Positions 57,408 through 64,000 of a stretch of 64,000 bases of DNA are shown one piece after another. Within the stretch, counting starts at the first letter, position 1; each line of letters begins with the position of its first letter. The stretch is from NCBI RefSeq assembly GCF_023650515.1, contig NZ_CP096016.1, positions 2,380,001 to 2,444,000 on the forward strand. Direction: 5' to 3'. The position numbers were made by a program, and so were the translations under genes. The stretch comes from Alkalimarinus coralli (GTDB taxonomy: Bacteria > Pseudomonadota > Gammaproteobacteria > Pseudomonadales > Oleiphilaceae). The notes under the pieces were generated by a model, which did no database searches, was not told the DNA's origin, and saw only the letters and a list, made by a program, of their open reading frames with translations.

Positions 57408-58343
57408 ATGATGGACAATCAAGGTATTGCGGTGATAGACAATAAAGATATAGAAGAGAAGCTTCGTTCATCCCCTTCGGTTTCAACCACCAATAGCCGG
57501 GATTTATACAACGCTTCCGAGCCACTTTCACTGCTCCACATTAATAGCCCTCTCTGCAAAGCCGTTATATCACTTCAGGGCGCTCAGCTTCTTGAGTTTT
57601 CTCCAACCGACTCACACCCATGGCTCTGGTTAAGCCCTAAAGCGGTATTTAGCCCAGGTCAAACGATCAGGGGCGGCATCCCGATCTGCGCCCCCTGGTT
57701 TGGAGTAAACCAAAAAGACCCGACGAAGCCCAAACATGGCTTTGTTCGCAATCAACCATGGCAGTTAGTCAGTGTATTTGAAGATCAACAAGGTGTCGTA
57801 GAACTGCATTTTCAGTTCACACCTGCTGAGCAAGCGCTAGCACTGTACCCTCACACGTTTAAGCTGGATCTTAAAATCACGCTATCCGACCACATTGATA
57901 TTTCATTCTCTGTCCATAATATCAGCAATAAAACCATGCTGTTTAGCTGGGCATTACATAGTTATTTTTCTATTGATAGCTTGGCCGATGTCCAAGTGAC
58001 AGGGCTTGATCAACACGACTATCTGGACGCCACTGAACAGTTTGCAGCCGTTCGCCAAAATGGGCCTGTCCGATTCAGGTCGGAAGTAGACCGGGTATAT
58101 GAAAGTGTTGGTCTTGCACAGCAAATACAGGGTACTCCCAACCTATCCGTCAGCGGGCACAACTGTCCAACAGCTATCGTCTGGAATCCGGGGGAGAAAC
58201 TGGCTCAGAAAATGGCAGATGTCGGTATCGAACACTATGATGAATATATCTGCGTAGAACGAGGCGCAGCATTTGCCAACAGCTGGCGCATTGAGCCTGG
58301 TAACTCGGAGACCGCCAGGCTGATAATTAAAGAGAAGCTTTAG
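57408..58343 (+). CDS. D-hexose-6-phosphate mutarotase-like protein (YeaD family)
   Basis: About 311 residues from the ATG at 57408 (GTG 57405 and ATG 57411 are alternatives). Aldose-1-epimerase-like galactose-mutarotase fold with the YeaD-type segments GGIPICAPWFG, KPKHGFVRNQPW (His) and DEYICVERGA (catalytic-type Glu). It interconverts the anomers of glucose 6-phosphate or similar sugars. The N-terminal 30 residues are extra and polar. It lies between the MATE pump and a methyltransferase on the same strand. Confidence 0.9.
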   Translation: MMDNQGIAVIDNKDIEEKLRSSPSVSTTNSRDLYNASEPLSLLHINSPLCKAVISLQGAQLLEFSPTDSHPWLWLSPKAVFSPGQTIRGGIPICAPWFGVNQKDPTKPKHGFVRNQPWQLVSVFEDQQGVVELHFQFTPAEQALALYPHTFKLDLKITLSDHIDISFSVHNISNKTMLFSWALHSYFSIDSLADVQVTGLDQHDYLDATEQFAAVRQNGPVRFRSEVDRVYESVGLAQQIQGTPNLSVSGHNCPTAIVWNPGEKLAQKMADVGIEHYDEYICVERGAAFANSWRIEPGNSETARLIIKEKL

Positions 58344-58409
58344 CAGAACGGAAACACGCAATCAAAACCATATCATGCCAGCAGCGTTGCAAGACAGGGT
58401 TTAGACAAT

Positions 58410-59030
58410 ATGAAAATATATGAAGACTACCTGCTCCCCCACATCATAAATATGGCCTGTAGTAGCAAGCCTGTTTTGCGACAACGAAATAAGGTTGTGC
58501 CTTATGCAGAGGGCCGCGTATTAGAGGTCGGGTTCGGCTCAGGACTAAACTTACCTTACTACAATGCAGATAAGATAGAATTTATCTGGGGGCTGGAACC
58601 CTCTGAAGGCATGCGCAGAAAAGCCAATAAAAATATATCAGGCTCCAGATTGGATATTAAATGGCTGGATCTTCCTGGCGAAGAGATTCCTCTCGATAAC
58701 AATAGCGTTGACACCATATTGCTGACCTACACACTATGCACTATTCCAGACTGGGAAGCTGCATTAAACCAGATGAAGCGCGTTCTAAAGCCCGGCGGAA
58801 AGCTGCTGTTTTGCGAACATGGTGAAGCGCCTGATGAATCTGTGAAACGGTGGCAAAAGCGCGTTAACCCCTATTGGAAAAAAATAGCCGGGGGCTGTAA
58901 CCTTAACCGCCCCATTCCCGTCCTCCTCGACCAGGGCGGATTTTCCATTAAACAAATGGACACTCAATACCTGCCTTCAACACCCAAAATTGCGGGTTTC
59001 AACTACTGGGGTTATGCCCAAAACAGATAA
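58410..59030 (+). CDS. Class I SAM-dependent methyltransferase
   Basis: A 206-residue methyltransferase with SAM motif I LEVGFGSGLNLPYYN (about 36-50), then the LTYTLCTIPDWE and VLKPGGKLLFCEHGE segments. The sequence is of the small methyltransferase type related to METTL7 and phospholipid methylases, with a Cys- and Trp-rich end (NPYWKKIAGGCNLNR). The substrate is unknown. It has its own 66-bp leader and is followed by a diguanylate cyclase gene with a separate 100-bp upstream region. Confidence 0.9.
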   Translation: MKIYEDYLLPHIINMACSSKPVLRQRNKVVPYAEGRVLEVGFGSGLNLPYYNADKIEFIWGLEPSEGMRRKANKNISGSRLDIKWLDLPGEEIPLDNNSVDTILLTYTLCTIPDWEAALNQMKRVLKPGGKLLFCEHGEAPDESVKRWQKRVNPYWKKIAGGCNLNRPIPVLLDQGGFSIKQMDTQYLPSTPKIAGFNYWGYAQNR

Positions 59031-59133
59031 CTCGACCCTCACCTGAAATAGATCAAATTATTATCTTGTTATAACGCTATACTGGCTTGTATAAAACACA
59101 TAGTTTGATTATTTGTCGTGAGCGTGATTATCG

Positions 59134-60060
59134 ATGCTATCAGAGTCTTACCAGAGCACCGTTGTAACACAAATCAACAATGATATTACTGCCATAAACA
59201 AGGCGATGCTCCGCCATACTAAATGGCTTGCCGAATGGAATAAAATACTGGTTTGCGGGCAAGCTATTTCTGAGCCGTTTATTCAGCCGGACGCTTATAA
59301 ACATTGCGGCTTTGGCATTTGGTATTACGGGGAACACAGCCCTTTTACCCTACAGCAGGATGAATTCCCCAGGCTTGAGCAACTCCATAAGCGGCTGCAC
59401 GACAGCGTTGCCCAGATAATGAATAAAGCCAATAACCAAGAACGCTTAACCACAGAAGACTACGATGACGTTATTGCTAAAGAGGTCGACTTTTCTTTTT
59501 CATTAATCGCTCTTCGTGACTCGCTATTTGGACAACTCTACTCTTTTGATTATTTAACCGGGGTCTTCAACCGACAGGCTTTTTATTCACTGTTGGAAAA
59601 AGAGTTTGCGCGGGTTGAGCGAACATCAAATTGCTCTAGTATTGTCATGGTGGATCTCGACTATTTTAAAAAGGTCAACGACCAATACGGGCATCAAGTG
59701 GGTGATAAAGTGCTAACCTACTTCGCAACCTATATCAAAAAGAGCCTTCGCCCATATGATTCCGTAGGGCGTTATGGGGGAGAAGAGTTTCTGATATGTC
59801 TGCCAGACACAACCATCACTGATGCCAAAACAATAATGGAGCGAATCAGAGAGGATCTTGCCAATCAGGTGATTGAGATTAAGGAGCCAGATAAGCGCAC
59901 TTTAACCTTAAGTATTACCGCATCATTTGGCATATCATCACTCTGTAAAGGGCACCCTATCAGCGAAGCGATAGAAACCGCCGATATGGCGATGTACGAA
60001 GCCAAAACTGCCGGTAGAAATAAGGTTAAAACACACCACTACGAAGCCGTTGCAACCTAA
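59134..60060 (+). CDS. dgcZ: DgcZ-like diguanylate cyclase with CZB zinc-binding domain
   Basis: A 308-residue protein. The N-terminal CZB domain has His28, Cys58 (HCGFGIWYYG), His85 and His89; the spacing 30-27-4 is exactly that of the zinc ligands of E. coli DgcZ (His22, Cys52, His79, His83). The GGDEF domain has GGEEF (215-219) and inhibitory site RPYD (206-209). In DgcZ, zinc inhibits the cyclase and low zinc favours c-di-GMP synthesis and adhesion; the same is expected here. ATG start at 59134. Confidence 0.93.
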   Translation: MLSESYQSTVVTQINNDITAINKAMLRHTKWLAEWNKILVCGQAISEPFIQPDAYKHCGFGIWYYGEHSPFTLQQDEFPRLEQLHKRLHDSVAQIMNKANNQERLTTEDYDDVIAKEVDFSFSLIALRDSLFGQLYSFDYLTGVFNRQAFYSLLEKEFARVERTSNCSSIVMVDLDYFKKVNDQYGHQVGDKVLTYFATYIKKSLRPYDSVGRYGGEEFLICLPDTTITDAKTIMERIREDLANQVIEIKEPDKRTLTLSITASFGISSLCKGHPISEAIETADMAMYEAKTAGRNKVKTHHYEAVAT

Positions 60061-60114
60061 TGCGATAGCTCATCTCGGCTAGTCGTTGCGCTTATCCTTG
60101 CAGCAACCAAGCGC

Positions 60115-61920
60115 CTATAGCAAGAGCGCGTCTTCCCCCGACAACATGGCCTTACGATGGGACTCAGCTCTTGGTAACAAACGAGAGTAATAAAAAGAGG
60201 CCGTACGTATCTTCGCGTTTAGAAACTCGTCACCATAGTTCCCGCCCTGCTGCTTAGTCGGCTTGCTTTCCATTAGTCGGGCCGCTCTGACCGCCATCGA
60301 CAACCAGAAATACGCTAGCGTCACGTAGCCACTATACATCAGGTAGTCATAAGCAGCGGCACCAACCTCGTCATGACTCTTCATCGCCTTTATACCAATC
60401 TCTTGCGTGAGCTGAGGCCACTCTTTGGCATAGTCTAACAATGTCTTAACCATCGAAGAGAACGGCTGATTACCTTTCTCTAGAAGGCAGAAGCGGTGTA
60501 TTTGTTTGGTAAATAGCAACAAGCTTTTTGCCTGTGTTCCGAGTACTTTTCGTCCGAGCAGGTCGAGTGACTGGATGCCTGTTGTGCCTTCATACAACGT
60601 AGAGATACGCCCATCTCTATAAAGCTGTTCAACACCCGATTCACGAACATAACCGTGCCCACCAAATACCTGTATCGCTAAACTGGAGGACTCAAGCCCT
60701 GTTTCAGTACAAAATGCCTTGGCTATGGGCGTCAGGAAGTTAAGGAGCTGCTTACTGTCTTCTGCTGATGGCAGTGTGCCACAGGTATCAGCAGATTTTT
60801 CATTGGCCTCTTCAGTCACATCCAGCAACTGAGCGCAAAAAAAACTTAGCGCCCTGCCCCCTTCAGCAAATGCACGTTGAGTCAAAAGCATGCGCCTGAT
60901 ATCTGCATGCACCAATAGAGAGTCCGCTTCCTGGTCTGGTTCTGCAATACCCTTCAAGCTTCTGCCTTGGCGACGTTCCGTTGCGTAGCTCAAACTATGT
61001 TGATAGCTTATTTCACTTAGCCCAATCCCTTGGGTGGCGGTTCCCATGCGCATTTCATTCATCATGATGAACATCGCTTTAATGCCTTTATGAGGCTCAC
61101 CCACCAAAAAGCCTGTCGAATTTTCATAGCTCATCGTGCAGGTAGGATTACTGTGAATACCCATTTTTTCTTCAATGCCAATGCACGAGACATTGTTAAA
61201 TTCCCGACTATTCGGCAAGTACGTGGGCACAATAAATAAAGACAATCCTTTCACCCCCTCAGGGGCACCTTTGATTCTTGCCAAAACCAAGTGGACTATA
61301 TTTTCACACCCATCATGAGCACCAGCAGAGATAAATATCTTATTTCCTTTAATTCTATAACTATTGTCGTCAACCAACTCCGCCGATGTTCTGATTAAGC
61401 CAAGATCGGAGCCGCAATGGGCTTCAGTGAGCGCCATGCAGCCCAACCATTGGCCACTGATCATATTAGGTAAGTATTGTGATTTAAGCTCTTCAGAGCC
61501 GAATGTGAGCAAGGCCTTAATCGCTGACATATTAAGCGCCGGAATCATACTGAAGGCATGGTTCGCAGAGGTGAGCATTTCACCTGCGCAGGCAGCAAGT
61601 TGGCTCGACACCTGCTGTCCACCCCACTCTTCCGGCATGGACAACCCCATCCAGCCTGCCTCAGCATAGCGGGTATAGGCCTGTTTCATCGCATTGGGAA
61701 GGGAAACATTTCCATTATCAAAACGGCAACCCAGCTCATCACAAGCCCGGTTAATAGGCGCTAACTCATGTTCAACAAACTGAGCAGCCTGACTAAGAAT
61801 AAAGGATGCCTCTTCACGATCAACGCTGGCCTGGCGGGAATTTTTTTCTGCAGGATGAATCCCTGCTTGGCAATCCAGCAAGAACTGCATATCTTCCAGT
61901 GGGGCTTTATAGCTGTGCAT
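60115..61920 (-). CDS. Large acyl-CoA dehydrogenase with C-terminal extension
   Basis: About 601 residues from the ATG at 61920, which has GAGG five bases upstream; the GTG at 61941 is less likely. A long acyl-CoA dehydrogenase (N-terminal lid, beta domain with MALTEAHCGSDLGLI and KIFISAGAHD, catalytic Glu in TLYEGTTGIQ) plus a further helical domain of about 130 residues. This layout is that of the DmdC/FadE5-type group, which includes 3-methylmercaptopropionyl-CoA dehydrogenase. The substrate cannot be fixed from sequence alone. Confidence 0.92.
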   Translation of the reverse strand: MHSYKAPLEDMQFLLDCQAGIHPAEKNSRQASVDREEASFILSQAAQFVEHELAPINRACDELGCRFDNGNVSLPNAMKQAYTRYAEAGWMGLSMPEEWGGQQVSSQLAACAGEMLTSANHAFSMIPALNMSAIKALLTFGSEELKSQYLPNMISGQWLGCMALTEAHCGSDLGLIRTSAELVDDNSYRIKGNKIFISAGAHDGCENIVHLVLARIKGAPEGVKGLSLFIVPTYLPNSREFNNVSCIGIEEKMGIHSNPTCTMSYENSTGFLVGEPHKGIKAMFIMMNEMRMGTATQGIGLSEISYQHSLSYATERRQGRSLKGIAEPDQEADSLLVHADIRRMLLTQRAFAEGGRALSFFCAQLLDVTEEANEKSADTCGTLPSAEDSKQLLNFLTPIAKAFCTETGLESSSLAIQVFGGHGYVRESGVEQLYRDGRISTLYEGTTGIQSLDLLGRKVLGTQAKSLLLFTKQIHRFCLLEKGNQPFSSMVKTLLDYAKEWPQLTQEIGIKAMKSHDEVGAAAYDYLMYSGYVTLAYFWLSMAVRAARLMESKPTKQQGGNYGDEFLNAKIRTASFYYSRLLPRAESHRKAMLSGEDALLL

Positions 61921-62026
61921 GGCATCCTCAAAATTAATCACTTAATTTTTGATTATCACGCCAAGCCCCAGCTGGAATCATTAACAAATGATAAGGCCTA
62001 CAACGGTGAGCCCGATACCTCACTCA

Positions 62027-63286
62027 TCATGCAACACCGTCATACGCTTTCTTAACTTCTTCCGCAATAATCGACAGGCCTTTCTTAACAACCTCGTCGT
62101 CCTGCGAGTACGTTATCCGAATACACTCTTGCTTGTGTTGCCAGTCATCATCAATACCCGGGAAAAAGTAATGACCAGATACCACTAGCACGCCCCTGGC
62201 CTTCAGTCGCTCATAAAGCGCCTGGTTGCTGATCGGCAAATCTTTCAACCACAGCCACAAGAACATGGCCCCTTCAGGTTTATGCAGCAGGTAGGGATAC
62301 CCTTCCAGGCCTTGCCCTAAAAGTTTGACCGCTTTTTCTGCCTTGCTTTCGTAGTATGGGCAAACGATATCTTTACTCAGTGAAATAATATCGCCAGATG
62401 CCACCATATCGTTGGCTAACATACTGCCAAAACTACCCGTAGCCAGGTTAAGAATGGCATTAATACCAGACATTGCTGATATGACCTGCTCGTTTGCAAT
62501 CACAATGCCTGTTCGGGCCGCGGGCAAGCCGAGTTTTGACAGGCTCAAACAAAGGATCGTATTGTCATTCCAGATTGGGGTCGCATCGGTGAAAATCAGG
62601 TGTGGAAACGGTGTTCCGTATGCGCCATCGATTATTAATGGGACATCGTTGGCTTTTGCAATACGGTCAAGGCGGGAAACCTCTTCGTCCGTTAATACAT
62701 TGCCTGTGGGGTTGGTCGGGCGAGAAACACAGATTGCGCCGGTCTCTTCTGTGATATGCAGCTTGTCAAAATCAACATGGTATTTGAAGGTATGTTTGTC
62801 GAAGTACTCAAAACTTGGGCGTGCCGCCGTAAAAAAGTTACTGGTTAGCCCTGCATCAGCATAACCAATATACTCAGGGGCCAGCGGCAACTGAATTTTA
62901 CGCTGCGAGCCATCATCGTAATCTCCGGCAAACATATTAAACAGCATAAAAAATGCCGCTTGGCTTCCGTTGGTAAGACCAATATTACGTTCAGTTAACT
63001 TCCACCCATAAAGCTTATTCAGCAATTTAACCAAGTGACTAATAAACTCTTTTTCACCCTGCGGTGGATCATAAATACCAATCAACCGTTTAAACTGACT
63101 CTCATCGGCCAAAATATCTTCTAAACGCTGGCGGAACTTTTCCTGCACCTGAGGAATATGCCCCGGATTTCCTCCCCCCATCATAATCATATCTGATCCT
63201 GACGAGAGGGCGTTCCCCAAGTCATCCATCAATGATGTAATACCGGACTGACTGGTAAACTTGTCTCCAAATGATGACAGCTTCAT
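62027..63286 (-). CDS. avtA: Valine-pyruvate transaminase AvtA
   Basis: A 419-residue PLP-dependent class I/II aminotransferase with the AvtA-specific start KLSSFGDKFTSQSGITSLMDDLG, GGGNPGHIPQV, ASN/SLSKLGLPAARTG carrying the PLP lysine, and PTNPTGNVLTDEEV. It transfers the amino group between valine/alanine and pyruvate/2-oxoisovalerate. Full length. It lies between a large acyl-CoA dehydrogenase and a YjaG-like gene with no obvious functional link. Confidence 0.93.
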   Translation of the reverse strand: MKLSSFGDKFTSQSGITSLMDDLGNALSSGSDMIMMGGGNPGHIPQVQEKFRQRLEDILADESQFKRLIGIYDPPQGEKEFISHLVKLLNKLYGWKLTERNIGLTNGSQAAFFMLFNMFAGDYDDGSQRKIQLPLAPEYIGYADAGLTSNFFTAARPSFEYFDKHTFKYHVDFDKLHITEETGAICVSRPTNPTGNVLTDEEVSRLDRIAKANDVPLIIDGAYGTPFPHLIFTDATPIWNDNTILCLSLSKLGLPAARTGIVIANEQVISAMSGINAILNLATGSFGSMLANDMVASGDIISLSKDIVCPYYESKAEKAVKLLGQGLEGYPYLLHKPEGAMFLWLWLKDLPISNQALYERLKARGVLVVSGHYFFPGIDDDWQHKQECIRITYSQDDEVVKKGLSIIAEEVKKAYDGVA

Positions 63287-63418
63287 TTATGTGCCTCTTA
63301 AACCTTATAGATCTTTTTTACTGAATAAGCATGAACGGCTCGAATGTGAATTACCGCTTTCGTCCATCAGGCGAATAACCAGCCAGTAGACAAATAGCAA
63401 GTTTCGATCAACGCTTGG

Positions 63419-64000
63419 CTAGTCTTCATCTAGCGAAATACCAATATTGCTAACACCCTCGTCGGAAGCGAGTAACTTAAGCCCTGCCACCACATGTTTG
63501 TCAGGCACACTTTCTTTTCTCAAGCGGTCAACCAACTCTTCCTGAAACGCCATTTCCCGCTTGATTAAGGGGCTTTGATCAAATAGCTTGACCAACTCAT
63601 CCTCAGAAAGCCCTTCCCCCTCGGTTGTTTCAATAAACTCCATGACACCTTCAAATGAGCCTTGAGCTGTTTCAGCCGCACGACGTTTCTCATTATTGAC
63701 CTGCGTAAGCAGCCCCTGCTCTAATGTTTCACAAAAACTAACCGCGGGAATAGCACCATACATGTCATAATCAGCAAGATTAGGGACATTTTCTTCAAGC
63801 AGCTCCAGAAGCTCGATATAGCGATCTTCTTCGGCATTCTCGATCAACGCATCCCAGCCCTTTGCCAAACAGGTCGTCACCGCATTAAAACCAGAGAACG
63901 CTGTGACTTGAGAAAACAACGCAAAGTTAGGGTATGCCCGCTCTGCCAGAGCCAAAATAAAAGCGGTTTCCCTCCAGCCCTTCAGTTGAGCCAGATGCCG
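63419..64000 (-). CDS. YjaG/DUF416 family protein, 5' end cut by window
   Basis: Partial: the reading frame stays open to the window end, giving 193 residues. The extra first 15 residues (RHLAQLKGWRETAFI) continue the family start before the internal LALAERAYPNFALF. It matches the YjaG/DUF416 family, small acidic proteins of unknown function, by the early GWRETAF, YPNFALF and later acidic, Glu-rich segments. The real start lies beyond the window. Confidence 0.85.
   Translation of the reverse strand, partial: RHLAQLKGWRETAFILALAERAYPNFALFSQVTAFSGFNAVTTCLAKGWDALIENAEEDRYIELLELLEENVPNLADYDMYGAIPAVSFCETLEQGLLTQVNNEKRRAAETAQGSFEGVMEFIETTEGEGLSEDELVKLFDQSPLIKREMAFQEELVDRLRKESVPDKHVVAGLKLLASDEGVSNIGISLDED

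Overview
The window looks like a chromosomal segment of a marine or aquatic gammaproteobacterium of the Oceanospirillales/Pseudomonadales type (Marinobacter/Oleiphilus-like). That placement is an inference. It rests on the mid-range GC content, the FxsA-GroES-GroEL and GspN-GspC-GspD arrangements, many acyl-CoA dehydrogenase and CoA-transferase genes, paired OruR-type AraC regulators and many c-di-GMP enzymes. No rRNA, phage, plasmid origin or CRISPR array is visible.

Layout. 0-3.4 kb: a small chemoreceptor-tip-like protein with an ODP-type metallo-beta-lactamase-fold protein, then a short acyl-CoA-dehydrogenase-like protein and a membrane coiled-coil protein. 3.6-11 kb: purE-purK, sodB, a GGDQF/EAL protein, and a LemA plus M48 protease pair. 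11.1-18 kb (minus strand): gspN-gspC-gspD, groES-groEL behind a sigma32-type promoter, and fxsA. 18.3-22.9 kb: an SDR, an alkyltransferase-like protein, an AmpG-like transporter, YajQ, and a response regulator with a dead GGDEF domain. 23.5-32.3 kb: an FGGY kinase / GlpD-like / AGPS-like flavoenzyme cluster with an AraC regulator, then a CaiB-type CoA transferase with a second AraC regulator. 32.3-33.4 kb: a DUF484/GAF-like diguanylate cyclase.

33.6-38 kb is the accessory region. Two identical initiator tRNA genes are followed by repeated copies of the tRNA 3' end with its terminator. These repeats bracket small gene cassettes on the minus strand: two unknown lipoproteins in one, and a Tae4-like type VI amidase effector with an overlapping, secreted, probable immunity protein in the other. 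No integrase is present. This is the best candidate for an undescribed system: a tRNA-fMet locus that collects effector/lipoprotein cassettes by duplicating its own 3' end.

38-45 kb: a lipoprotein, then a DUF1302 protein, an RND transporter fused to a LolA-like domain, an alpha/beta hydrolase and a MarR regulator. One CATG-N6-CATG operator motif recurs before the last three of these genes. 45-48.4 kb: a signalling trio (membrane-tethered response regulator, response regulator with TPRs, short histidine kinase). 48.7-64 kb: two acyl-CoA dehydrogenases (one lacking the catalytic glutamate), three diguanylate cyclases including a zinc-type DgcZ homologue and one with a V4R-like sensor, TrhO, a DUF4124 protein, a MATE pump, a hexose-6-phosphate epimerase-like protein, a methyltransferase, a 600-residue acyl-CoA dehydrogenase, AvtA, and a YjaG-like gene cut by the window end.

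Three copies of a short mobile-looking intergenic repeat (about 18.1, 21.8 and 48.6 kb) and a 40-bp-period GC-rich repeat (29.7 kb) lie between genes.
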